This document shows, piece after piece, positions 35,401 through 42,738 of a DNA stretch of 64,000 bases. The notes beneath the pieces were generated by a model. It saw only the letters and a list, made by a program, of their open reading frames with translations. It was not told the origin of the DNA and ran no database searches. Position numbers and translations under genes: made by a program. Source of the stretch: Winogradskya humida (GTDB lineage: Bacteria; Actinomycetota; Actinomycetes; Mycobacteriales; Micromonosporaceae); contig NZ_BOMN01000060.1 of the NCBI RefSeq assembly GCF_016862215.1, forward strand, positions 26,790 through 90,789. The letters run 5' to 3'. The first letter of the stretch is position 1; the number at the start of each line of letters is the position of its first letter.

Positions 35401-35546
35401 TCGCCGAGGGCATCGAGGACGCCCGCCACAAACGCATCCTCACCCGACTCGGCTGCCCCCTCGGCCAGGGCTACTTCTACTCCGAACCCATGGAAGCCAC
35501 CGAAGCCCTCTCCTGGCTCCGGAACCCCATTCCCGTCGCAGCCTGA
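32481..35546 (+). CDS. Membrane PAS-GGDEF-EAL c-di-GMP enzyme
   Basis: A 1021-residue protein with about eight to nine N-terminal transmembrane helices (residues 1-310), a GAF-like region (about 320-455), a PAS domain (about 465-585), a GGDEF domain (about 590-750, active-site RLGGDEF intact) and an EAL domain (about 765-1015) with GFEALVRW, DDFGTGYSSLGYL and KIDKMFI present. Both synthesis and breakdown of cyclic di-GMP therefore look possible. The layout resembles the membrane RmdA/RmdB proteins of Streptomyces that affect development. A strong AAAGGGGG precedes the ATG. It converges on the epimerase gene 4 bp away. Confidence 0.92.
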   Translation: MPTRLVAALFGGWMVVLGILFASVHALQMPVRVLAGGSALAVIILALRRYTPDRRGPWQLLAATVVVSSVGAISYNAESDSVPALTVIATVLLIAVYPMLAAALALFARHRTSGRRDRGGLLDALTLTSGVALLAWTFVIGPHIRDPSMSTGDVWLAIVFPICDLICLAVLARLLIASGRPPFAAAWLAAGILAMLAADMVNSLVASHSAPTFLASFGRIPFYAAVGLAALDPTMTAMTRPTLVGPSELGRVRLALLTLASLVAPAVLVFQVGLNGEVPDIYVIAALSALTFLLVLARMAGVMASNRLAVTRERGLREASAALVSAADSDEVAEAVRRSVAALLPADTPHRVVLAMAFTGPDAQVSPEAAAQNALDRRAGTAARLVAVRDVDWAVATRLNQFAMVLRCPLVLADRPGGDPLVGVLHVGAPTWALLDLQQALEVLATQVALALERIVLSQEVIRRNSEAYFRTLVMNTSDVILIVDDENRVRYASPSAVHVLGTDPAGLLLPELIHPGDRQRLDEVLATVRVGDSPAEGLDFRALGRRRTEVLLEMHCRDLRTDPTVAGMVVTLRDVTERRRLERELIHQAFHDSLTGLANRTLFADRLQHALARGARDGSVVGVLFIDLDDFKIVNDTLGHAVGDQLLIAVAERISAALRADDTAARLGGDEFAALVENVQDPGAVEETATRILAALAEPIIVDGATLQANASVGITTTPEADNADELLRQADLALYVAKGAGKNRWRRYQNHLHSAMVERLELRSALDHAVNEGHFVLHYQPIVKLAGDDVVGFEALVRWDHPTRGIIAPDQFIEVAEESGLIVPMGRWVLDQALHTVAQWWRILPRVRRPYVSVNVSVRQFRQQGFVDQVRASLEFAGVPPHALMLEITETLLMGDDEKIWTDLATLRDLGVKIAIDDFGTGYSSLGYLRQRPIDVLKIDKMFIDDMLGDTQQLALVSGIVSLAQSLGLTVVAEGIEDARHKRILTRLGCPLGQGYFYSEPMEATEALSWLRNPIPVAA

Positions 35547-35549
35547 CCG

Positions 35550-36629
35550 TCAGTAGGGGTTGCCGGTTCCGGGGAGGCGGCCGCGGAGGACGCCGCCGAG
35601 CCGGCCCGGCAGGTCTTTCTCGTCCGAGAGCGGCGGGGCGTCGGTGTGGGCCCGGTAGGCCATGCCGGTGATGACTTCCTTGAGGGCGTGGACGGAGTTG
35701 GTCATCGGGCGCCAGCCCAGCTCCTCGGCGATCCGGTCGCACGACATCAGCGGCGCCTTGAGCGCGAGTTTCACCCACCCCACGTCGACCGGCTGCAGCC
35801 TGAGCCGCCATGTCGCGTCTGCCGCGCCGCGCAGGACGGCTCCGGGGATCGGGACCTCGACGCCGTGGAAGGTCCGGGCCGCTACCGACGGGTCCAGGAC
35901 GGGGCCCGCTGCCACGTTGAAGGCGCCGCGGACGTCGGAGGTGAGCACCCGGGCGTACGCGTCAGCAAGGTCGTCCGCGTGGACCGCCTGCATGCGCAGG
36001 CCGGGGTGGGCAGGGATCACAGGGATCCGGCCGTAGCGCAGGAGGCGGGCGGGCAGGAGCGGGCCGGCGAAGTAGCGGGCGAGTTCCGCTCCGACGTCGC
36101 GCTGGAAGATCAGGCCGGGGCGCAGGCGGACGACGCGCAGGGTCGGGTGGTCGGATTCGACGCGGTCGAGGAGGTTCTCGACGAGGACCTTGTGCCGGCT
36201 GTACGACGATCCGGGCACTCCGGTGCGGGGGAAAGCCTCGGTCACGTACGCGTTCTTGGGCCCCGGCGCGTAAACGCCCACCGACGAGGCGAAGACCAGC
36301 GTGGGGACCCCGGCGCGCAGGACGCCCTCGACGACCGCGCTGCTGCCGAGCACGTTGGCCTCGAAGAGACGGCGCTGGTCGTGACTCGGCTGGATCTGCC
36401 ACCCGAGGTGCACCACGGCGTCGGCGCCGCGGAAGATCTCGGTGAGCCGGGTCTGTGCGCCTGGTGCGGCTATGTCGCAGGAGTGCCATTCGACCGTGTC
36501 GTACGGCTGGGACGTCCCCGGCGGCACCCGCCGCACCACACCGGCCAGGTCGATGCCGGGCTCGTTGCGCAGCCGGCGCAGCAGGGCTGTGCCGGCGTTA
36601 CCGGTCGCTCCGATGATCACCACTCGCAT
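35550..36629 (-). CDS. NAD-dependent epimerase/dehydratase
   Basis: An extended SDR of about 359 residues: Rossmann motif GATGNAGTALLRRL at the start, the ASSVGVYAPG segment, and active-site YSRHK (YxxxK). The family modifies nucleotide sugars or similar carbonyl substrates with NAD(P). The start is ATG 36629 (a GTG two codons earlier is possible). Its C-terminal half has no recognised extra domain. It is a single gene between the GGDEF-EAL gene and lsr2. Confidence 0.85.
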   Translation of the reverse strand: MRVVIIGATGNAGTALLRRLRNEPGIDLAGVVRRVPPGTSQPYDTVEWHSCDIAAPGAQTRLTEIFRGADAVVHLGWQIQPSHDQRRLFEANVLGSSAVVEGVLRAGVPTLVFASSVGVYAPGPKNAYVTEAFPRTGVPGSSYSRHKVLVENLLDRVESDHPTLRVVRLRPGLIFQRDVGAELARYFAGPLLPARLLRYGRIPVIPAHPGLRMQAVHADDLADAYARVLTSDVRGAFNVAAGPVLDPSVAARTFHGVEVPIPGAVLRGAADATWRLRLQPVDVGWVKLALKAPLMSCDRIAEELGWRPMTNSVHALKEVITGMAYRAHTDAPPLSDEKDLPGRLGGVLRGRLPGTGNPY

Positions 36630-36705
36630 GCCCACGCGTTACCCCGGGGCCCGGGGTTGAATCCTCCCCGTCGCCGGCGGCCCGCGAATAGGGCAGAAAC
36701 GCAAA

Positions 36706-36732
36706 CGGCGCCGCCCGGTTGTGGCGGCGCCG
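36706..36732 (-). terminator. Terminator of lsr2
   Basis: CGGCGCCGCC (36706-36715) and GGCGGCGCCG (36723-36732) form a 10-bp stem around a 7-base loop. On the lsr2 strand a T-rich stretch (TTTGCGTTT) follows, so this is a good factor-independent terminator. Confidence 0.8.
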
Positions 36733-36749
36733 GATCCTTTACCGGAAAA

Positions 36750-37097
36750 TTAGCGCTTGCTGTGGTAGGCCTCGACGATCGAGCTCGGGATGCGGCCGCG
36801 CTCGGAGACCTCGTAACCGTTCTTGCCGGCCCACTCGCGAATGGCCTGATTCTGGTCACGGGTGGCCCGGCCCGTGCTCACCGGGGCGCCACGACGGGCC
36901 GCCCGGGCCTCGACGGTGCTGCGGCCGACACGGGTCGCCACCGACAGGTACGGGTCCAGGGCCTTGCGCAGTTTGCCGGAGTTCTTCTCCGACAGGTCGA
37001 TCGTGTAGTTCACCCCGTCCAGTCCGAACTCGACTGTGCGGTCGGCCTCGCCGCCGTCGAGGTCGTCGGTGAGAAGGGTGATTACCTGCTTGGCCAT
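36750..37097 (-). CDS. lsr2: Lsr2 nucleoid-associated protein
   Basis: A 115-residue protein matching Lsr2 over its length: N-terminal dimerisation domain (MAKQVITLLTDDLDGGEADR), linker with VRSTVEARAARRG-like basic segment, and C-terminal DNA-binding domain with the AT-hook-like ERGRIPSS motif. Lsr2 binds AT-rich DNA and silences horizontally acquired genes. Its presence supports an actinomycete host. The 231 bp upstream are relatively AT-rich, which would suit autoregulation. Confidence 0.97.
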   Translation of the reverse strand: MAKQVITLLTDDLDGGEADRTVEFGLDGVNYTIDLSEKNSGKLRKALDPYLSVATRVGRSTVEARAARRGAPVSTGRATRDQNQAIREWAGKNGYEVSERGRIPSSIVEAYHSKR

Positions 37098-37328
37098 GAT
37101 GAGGTCGCTCCTATGGCGGTGCCATTGTCGTCGGATATTTCAGTGCTTTCATACTGTACGTGTACCGCGGTCGTTGCAAATTGTCGGGCGCGCATGTCGC
37201 GTTTCGATCCATGGTATTAGCCGCAGGCGGCGCTGCCCGGCAAAATGGGTTCGTGGCCGGGACAATGCCCGGAAACGTACCCGCAACACAACGGGCCCTT
37301 ATCAATGTGTCCTTGAGCACTGTTTAGG

Positions 37329-38951
37329 CTAGCTCCGCAGTGCTCCGGGTGCATGGTCGGGAACGGCGGGTGACCGTGGGGCGACGGGTGCGAGCCTTTC
37401 GTATTCGGCGCCGGGCGCCGGGCGTGGATCGACATCGCCCCTGTTGGGCCATAGGGACATCGCCCGCTCGGCGAGCGCGGTGATCGTCAGCGCCGGATTG
37501 ACACCGAGATTCGCCGGGATCACCGAGCCGTCCGCGACATGCAGCCCCGGATACCCGAAAACGCGTTGATAGGCGTCGACCACACCGGTAGCCGGGCTGT
37601 CCCCGACGGTCGCGCCGCCGAGAATGTGCGCGGTCATCGGAATGTCGAACACGTCCCCGATGGAGCCGCCCGGATGTCCGCCGATCCGGTGCGCCATCCG
37701 GCGTACGGCGTCGTGGCCGACCGGGATCCAGGTCGGATTGGCGGGGCCGTGTCCGGGGCCGGTGGTGAGGCGTCCACTGCGCTTTCTGCGTACGGTAAGA
37801 GAATTGTCCCGGGTCTGCATGACCAGCGCGATGATCGTGCGATCGCTCCAGCGCCGGTTCGACAGCGACCGGGCCAGCAGCCCGGGATGGCGTAGTGCCT
37901 GACCGAGGAAACGCAGCGGTCGCGGCAGCCGGCCGCCGCCGTCGACCAGGAGTGTGGTCAGCAGGCCCATCGCATTACTGCCCGGCCCGTAACGCACCGG
38001 CTCGATGTGGGTGTCGGCGTCCGGATGGAACGACGACGTGATCGCAACACCGCGGGAGAACGGTTCTCCGGGAACCCCCGTGGTCTGCGCGCCGAGCAGG
38101 GCCTCCGAATTTGTCCGCGTCAGCGCCCCGAGCCGATCGGAAAGCGCGGGCAGAGTCCTTTTCATGGCGTGCAGCAATCGTTGCGTGCCGAGCGCCCCGG
38201 CCGACAGCACCACCTGCTCGGCGGTGAAAACCCGGCGCGGCGTCTCCACCCGCCAGCCGCCGTGCACCGGCCGCAACCCGGTCACCTCGGTGTCGGGATG
38301 CACGACCGCGCCGTTCTTCTCCGCGAGGTGGAGATAGTTCAGGTCGAGGCGGTTCTTGGCGCCGACCCGGCAACCGATCATGCAGTTGCCGCACTCGGTG
38401 CACCCCGTCCGTTCCGGCCCGGCACCCCCGAAATACGGATCGGGCACGGTCCTGCCGGGCTCACCGAAGAAAACTCCCACGGGGGTACGCCGGAACGTGC
38501 CGCCCACGCCCATCTCGTCCGCGACCGCCTTGATGACCCGGTCGGACGGCGTCATGGTCGGCTGGACGGTGACCCCGAGCATCCGCGAGGCCTGGTCGTA
38601 GTGCGGCGCCAGCTCGGCGCCCCAGTCGGTGATCCCGGCCCAGCGCTCGTCGGCGAAGAACGCGGCGGGCGGCCGATACAGCGTGTTCGCGTAGACCAGC
38701 GACCCGCCACCGACCCCCGCGGCCGAGAGCACAACAACATCCTTGAGCAGGGTGATCCGCTGAATGCCGCGCAACCCGATCGCGGGTGCCCACAGGAATC
38801 CGCGCAGATCCCACGAGGTCTTCGGCAGGCTCCCGGCATCCCAGCGCCGGCCCGCCTCGAGCACGCCGACCCGGTAACCCTTCTCGGTCAGCCGCAGCGC
38901 GGTGACACTCCCACCGAAACCGCTGCCCACGACCACCACGTCGTAGTCCAT
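37329..38951 (-). CDS. GMC-type oxidoreductase with Cys cluster
   Basis: A 540-residue FAD enzyme: Rossmann VVVVGSGFGGSVTALRL near the start, GGGSLVYAN, and the C-terminal HILGGATVGD and GLHVADGSVIPANLGVNP with the catalytic His/Asn region of the GMC family. A CTECGNCMIGCRVGAKN segment resembles a ferredoxin-like [4Fe-4S] ligand set and is typical of the actinobacterial cholesterol-oxidase-like group. Such enzymes oxidise alcohols of sterols or glucose-like compounds. It is upstream of, but separated from, the Lsr2 gene. Substrate unknown. Confidence 0.8.
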   Translation of the reverse strand: MDYDVVVVGSGFGGSVTALRLTEKGYRVGVLEAGRRWDAGSLPKTSWDLRGFLWAPAIGLRGIQRITLLKDVVVLSAAGVGGGSLVYANTLYRPPAAFFADERWAGITDWGAELAPHYDQASRMLGVTVQPTMTPSDRVIKAVADEMGVGGTFRRTPVGVFFGEPGRTVPDPYFGGAGPERTGCTECGNCMIGCRVGAKNRLDLNYLHLAEKNGAVVHPDTEVTGLRPVHGGWRVETPRRVFTAEQVVLSAGALGTQRLLHAMKRTLPALSDRLGALTRTNSEALLGAQTTGVPGEPFSRGVAITSSFHPDADTHIEPVRYGPGSNAMGLLTTLLVDGGGRLPRPLRFLGQALRHPGLLARSLSNRRWSDRTIIALVMQTRDNSLTVRRKRSGRLTTGPGHGPANPTWIPVGHDAVRRMAHRIGGHPGGSIGDVFDIPMTAHILGGATVGDSPATGVVDAYQRVFGYPGLHVADGSVIPANLGVNPALTITALAERAMSLWPNRGDVDPRPAPGAEYERLAPVAPRSPAVPDHAPGALRS

Positions 38952-38972
38952 CCCTGCAACCTAAACGACCGC

Positions 38973-39971
38973 TCAGGCAACGGCCAGATCTGCGAGGTCG
39001 AAACAGTGACTGCGCCAATGCATGGTCGGGCCTTTACGCATCAGATCCAGGTTCAGTTTCCGGGCCGCGGCGAGCACACCCCGGGTGCCGAGCAGCCGCG
39101 CGGCCGACCGGGACCCGAAAGCGGTGAGCGTGGCAACACCCGGTCGCGTCGCGTAATCCGCCTCGCCGGCGTCGACTCCCGGCAGCCGTGCCATCACCTG
39201 TTCCAGGCTGCCCCACTTTTCCAGCAGGGTCGCCAGGTCCACGTTGAGGCAGAGCTCCGGCCGCTCCGGCTCCCCCTTCGGCGCGTAGAGGAAAAGCGTC
39301 TCGAGCGAATTGACGGAAAGCGTAAACAGCCGCGGGTACGACGCGGCGTTCGTCGACGGCATCGCACTGAGCGACCAGTACGCCAACTCCGTCCGCACCG
39401 GGAAAGGCACCGCGCCGCTGACGTAGCGCCGCAGCGTCTCCCGATACGCCGCGAACCGTGGATCCGCACTCAGCCGCCCGAATTTCTCCGCGAACCGCTC
39501 CCGTTGCTGGGGCTGCTCCACCCGCCGGTCAGCGGTCCGCACCCCGCCCCGCGGCGACGCGAGAAAGAGCCGCTGCTCATCCGGGCTCACCAGCAGCTCA
39601 AAATCGCCGGCATCCAGCCGCCCACCCGCGTGCACGACGTTCCGCAACGCCACCCCGAGCGACTCCAGGCGCCGGACGGCTTCCCGCTGCACGCCGTCGA
39701 GCTCGTCAGTCGCCACCCGCCGGAAAGCCAGCGACGTCAGCTCATCCCCGAACCGCAGCCGCAGAGCCCGGAACCGCGCAGCGACATCCAGCGCCTGTCC
39801 TACGTACCGGTCCCCGTTGCGGAACCCGGCCACATAGATCCCGCACCGCCCCTTCGACTTCGGCACCAGATGAGCAATGGAATGCAACCCGGAAACATCC
39901 CACAGCTCAAAGCCGTGCGGCCTGGCCCCGGCTACCCGATCCGGCGAGGTGACGAGCGTCTGCAACGACAT
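38973..39971 (-). CDS. Protein with a GIY-YIG-like N-terminal domain
   Basis: A 332-residue protein. Residues about 43-70 read CGIYVAGFRNGDRYVGQALD, the arrangement of the GIY-YIG endonuclease core, and RFRALRLRF follows. The rest (about 100-330) is alpha/beta-rich with no motif I can identify, ending with MRKGPTMHWRSHCFDLADLA. It could be a nuclease with a target-binding C-terminus or an inactive relative. It is followed, in the same direction, by the yefM-yoeB-like pair in reverse reading order (40.0-40.6 kb lies upstream). Confidence 0.6.
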   Translation of the reverse strand: MSLQTLVTSPDRVAGARPHGFELWDVSGLHSIAHLVPKSKGRCGIYVAGFRNGDRYVGQALDVAARFRALRLRFGDELTSLAFRRVATDELDGVQREAVRRLESLGVALRNVVHAGGRLDAGDFELLVSPDEQRLFLASPRGGVRTADRRVEQPQQRERFAEKFGRLSADPRFAAYRETLRRYVSGAVPFPVRTELAYWSLSAMPSTNAASYPRLFTLSVNSLETLFLYAPKGEPERPELCLNVDLATLLEKWGSLEQVMARLPGVDAGEADYATRPGVATLTAFGSRSAARLLGTRGVLAAARKLNLDLMRKGPTMHWRSHCFDLADLAVA

Positions 39972-40019
39972 GCCGGATGTATCGGCATCCCCCGGCGCCG
40001 CTCAAGAAATCCACCCCGG

Positions 40020-40289
40020 CTATCGATCGGCGTAGTGGTAGCGGCAGGACAAGATTTCCAGCTCACCGTTGGCATCGACAACGCGGTAGACGAGCCTGTG
40101 TTCCTCATTGATGCGACGGGAGGCCCATCCGGAAAGGTCACCCTTGAGAAGTTCGGGCTTGCCGATGCCACCGTCATCGCCGCGCTGAATGTCTTTGATC
40201 AGCGCGTTGATGCGTTGGAGGATTTTCCGATCGCCGGTCTGCCAACCGATGTACTCGTCCCGTGCGCCGGGGTGCCAAACAAGCTTCAT
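40020..40289 (-). CDS. yoeB: YoeB toxin (mRNA interferase)
   Basis: An 89-residue protein matching Txe/YoeB: MKLVWHPGARDEYIGWQTGD, the INALIKDIQR helix, LKGDLSGWASRRI, and the active-site end HRLVYRV and CRYHYADR. YoeB cuts mRNA at the ribosome A site. Key Glu, Arg and His-Tyr residues appear present. It follows the antitoxin gene by 9 bp. Confidence 0.92.
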   Translation of the reverse strand: MKLVWHPGARDEYIGWQTGDRKILQRINALIKDIQRGDDGGIGKPELLKGDLSGWASRRINEEHRLVYRVVDANGELEILSCRYHYADR

Positions 40290-40298
40290 GCGGGGAAC

Positions 40299-40556
40299 TC
40301 ATGCATCGGGGTCGGCCAACTCGTGGGCGACGCGTTCACCTGCGTCCATCTCAGCCACCCGGCGGCGCAGCTCGCGGCCGTTGGCGCCCCGGGATAGATA
40401 CTCTGTTTCGCGCCACGCGTCGTAGTCGCTCTTGAGCATCACGACCAGCGGCTCGTGGCCGCTACGGGTGACCACGAGGTCTTCGGCGTCATTCTCAATG
40501 GCATCGAACTCGTTGGCGAGGTTCGCGCGCAGATCCGATGCGGTGATGACCCTCAT
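40299..40556 (-). CDS. yefM: YefM-type antitoxin
   Basis: An 85-residue Phd/YefM-fold antitoxin: VITASDLRANLANEFDAIEN (DNA-binding N-terminus), LVVTRSGHEPLVVMLKSDYD, and an acidic C-terminal half that wraps the toxin. It lies directly before yoeB and behind an operator with the spacing expected of the family, so the pair probably represses its own promoter. Confidence 0.92.
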   Translation of the reverse strand: MRVITASDLRANLANEFDAIENDAEDLVVTRSGHEPLVVMLKSDYDAWRETEYLSRGANGRELRRRVAEMDAGERVAHELADPDA

Positions 40557-40569
40557 GAGCCCTCCCGGA

Positions 40570-40591
40570 GTTGTACGTCATAGCGTACAAC
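40570..40591. promoter_or_regulatory. YefM-type operator
   Basis: GTTGTACG-N6-CGTACAAC is a perfect inverted repeat. It contains two TGTAC(A/G) half sites whose centres are 12 bp apart, the spacing known for YefM-YoeB operators, and lies 14-35 bp upstream of the antitoxin start. Confidence 0.8.
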
Positions 40592-40615
40592 CCCGAGACA
40601 CTTCTGGCCATGCAG

Positions 40616-41521
40616 TCACTGGGCTGGGGCGGGTGGGTTGGCGGGGGAGTAGGCCTGGAACGTCCAGCGCAGGGAGCTGGCCCGGTCGATCTGGACGACC
40701 CGGTCGATGCTGAATTCGACGACCCGCAGGGCTCCCGGGTAGGCCTCGGCGCTCGCCGGATCCCAGTCGATGCGGGCCGTGCCGGTGAGTTGCAGCGTGT
40801 GGCCGTGCTCCCAGTCGAGGAAGAGCAGGCCGGCGGCGGGGTTGAGGTGCAGGTTGCCCAGGGTCATGTAGAACTGGTTGCCGGTGTAGTCGGGCCAGCG
40901 CAGCGTGCGCGGCCCGGTGACCGTGACGAAGCCCGGCATGCCGCCGCGGTGGGACGAGTCGGCGCCGTGCTCGGGGGAGCGGCTGGCGATGAAGAACGTG
41001 TCGGACTCCTCGATCCAGCGTTGCTGGGCGCCGGTGAGTTCGTCTCCTTCAACCGCTTCCCCGGCGGGCTCGTCGTCGGCGATCCCGGTGACGACGCGGG
41101 TCTGCAGATATTTGGGGCAGTTGCCCAGCACCTGTTCGGTACGCATCAGCAGGCCGTCCCCGTCGCGCTTGGCGACCCCGTTGGCCCTGATCCGGCGGCG
41201 GCTCTGGGGTTGCAGGGCGAGCACGCCGATGTCGCGCTCCTTCTCGAAGGCCCGGCGCAGCGGGTCGCCGGGGGCGGGCAGCCCGGCGATGGCGATGGTC
41301 CGCTCGTCGAGCGGCTTGGTGAAGCCGGGCCACCCGGACACGATCGTCGACCAGACCGCGCCCGCGTCGTCGGCGGCGCCGACGATCAGCATGGGCTGGG
41401 CGCGCAGGAACGGGTAGAAGCCTTTCGGGATCTCCGGGCCGAACATCGGTGATCCCCAGCCGGGACCACCCTCGTGCGCCCGCTGCTGGATCGCCTGCTC
41501 GCCGGCGTGGTCGAGGGACAT
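40616..41521 (-). CDS. Pyridoxamine 5'-phosphate oxidase family protein
   Basis: A 301-residue protein with a split-barrel flavin fold: PMLIVGAADDAGAVWSTIVSG and TGNQFYMTLGNLHLNPAAGL. The group binds FMN or F420 and reduces or oxidises small substrates. The start is ATG 41521, with GGGAG just upstream; it lies 2 bp behind the stop of the TetR gene, so the two are co-transcribed and the TetR may control it. Confidence 0.8.
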   Translation of the reverse strand: MSLDHAGEQAIQQRAHEGGPGWGSPMFGPEIPKGFYPFLRAQPMLIVGAADDAGAVWSTIVSGWPGFTKPLDERTIAIAGLPAPGDPLRRAFEKERDIGVLALQPQSRRRIRANGVAKRDGDGLLMRTEQVLGNCPKYLQTRVVTGIADDEPAGEAVEGDELTGAQQRWIEESDTFFIASRSPEHGADSSHRGGMPGFVTVTGPRTLRWPDYTGNQFYMTLGNLHLNPAAGLLFLDWEHGHTLQLTGTARIDWDPASAEAYPGALRVVEFSIDRVVQIDRASSLRWTFQAYSPANPPAPAQ

Positions 41522-41522
41522 G

Positions 41523-42080
41523 TCAGGCTCCCAGCAGGTCGGGCAGCTCGGCGAGGGTCTGCGCGAAGACGGACGGATCGTCGAGGACGCGGGCGACGAC
41601 CAGGGCACCTTCGATGCGTACGAGCGCCGCGCGCGCCCGGCCGGCCGCGTCGGACTCGGTGGCTCCCGCCCGGACTGCCGCATCGGTCATGGCCTGGAGC
41701 CAGGTCCTGGCGAGCCGGGCGGCGTGGGCCCTGATGTCGTCGGGCGCGCCCACCAGCGTCATCGTGTCCAGCACGCAGGCCATGCGGCCGTCGCGGTAGC
41801 CGATCGCGAGCCGCCGGGCCATCTCGGCGACACCGGCGGCGACGTCGGGCTCCGACACGAGCGGCTCGAGGGTCTCGGCGAGGTCTGCTTCCAGGCTGGT
41901 GAGGACGGCTGTCGCCATGCCCGGTTTCCCGTCGGGGAAGCGGTGATAGAGGCTCGCGCGTTGCAGCCCCACCGCTTCCGACAGGGCGGACAGCGACGCG
42001 CCCGCGTAGCCGCTGGTCCGGAACACCGCCGCCAGCCGGGTGTGGATCGCGTGATCGTCGACGCTCGAGGTTCGGCCCAT
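41523..42080 (-). CDS. TetR family regulator
   Basis: A 185-residue protein with an N-terminal TetR helix-turn-helix (LSALSEAVGLQRASLYHRFP) and a helical C-terminal domain. It lies upstream of, and 1 bp from, the PPOX gene. The perfect palindrome CCGAACGTTCGG lies 13 bp ahead of its start and fits autoregulation. Confidence 0.88.
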   Translation of the reverse strand: MGRTSSVDDHAIHTRLAAVFRTSGYAGASLSALSEAVGLQRASLYHRFPDGKPGMATAVLTSLEADLAETLEPLVSEPDVAAGVAEMARRLAIGYRDGRMACVLDTMTLVGAPDDIRAHAARLARTWLQAMTDAAVRAGATESDAAGRARAALVRIEGALVVARVLDDPSVFAQTLAELPDLLGA

Positions 42081-42092
42081 GCGAATACTTTA

Positions 42093-42104
42093 CCGAACGT
42101 TCGG
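42093..42104. promoter_or_regulatory. TetR operator palindrome
   Basis: CCGAACGTTCGG, a perfect 12-bp palindrome in an AT-richer setting, lies 13-24 bp upstream of the TetR start. Binding by the adjacent regulator is likely. Confidence 0.65.
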
Positions 42105-42111
42105 CAAAATA

Positions 42112-42710
42112 CTAGATGCAATCCCAGCAGAACCGGCCCTCGAGCCCGTCGTCGCTCAGGAACGCGAAGCCGGTGCCACCACCGAAATTCAGGGCGTACG
42201 CCTCGTCCGGCGCCCCGTCCGTCCCGTCGAGCTGGAAGAAGAAGCGTCCGAGGGTCGTGTCGACGGCTGCCAGAAGTGCGGCTCGCCGCCGAAGTAGCTG
42301 TCGCCTCCACCCGGCGGGACGGTGTCTATGTGCAGCTCGACGGGAACGCGGTCTGTCCATGACTCCCCGCGCCGCCACAGGGTCGGACCCGTGCGCGCGG
42401 ACGTGCCGGTGAGGAACGGCGGCACGCGGCCGCCCGGCTGGACGATCAGGGCGTTGTCCCCGTCCTCCGGCTCGTAGGTCGAGCCGGTGCCGTACCCGTC
42501 CTCGGCCATGAAGAGAAAGGCCAGGCGCGAGTGCGGGCCCGGCACCGGGAACTGGCCGATGAACATCATCGGGGTGCCGAAGCCCGCCGAGGTCGGCCAG
42601 AACGGTTCGTCCAGCCAGAACGGCTGACCGCCGAGCTTGGCCACCGGCGCCTCGATCGGCCCGTCAGCGGTCCGCCACACCATGTCCCGCCGCGTCTGGA
42701 TGTCGGTCAT
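42112..42710 (-). pseudogene. Frameshifted DUF1963/YwqG-like gene
   Basis: The first frame starts at ATG 42710 and runs MTDIQTRRDMVWRTADGPIE, KLGGQPFWLDEPFWPTS, GGDSYFGGEPHFWQ and then turns into Ser/Arg-rich noise. A second frame, ending at TAG 42112-42114, carries TLGRFFFQLDGTDGAPDEAY, ALNFGGGTGFAFLSDDG and RFCWDCI. Joined, they make one protein with the PFW...HFWQ...FFFQLDG...GFAFLS pattern of the DUF1963 family. The break lies near 42255-42275. It may be a recent mutation, sequencing error or programmed shift. Confidence 0.65.
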
Positions 42711-42738
42711 GCACCACCGTCTTCATCGTGCCCAGCCG

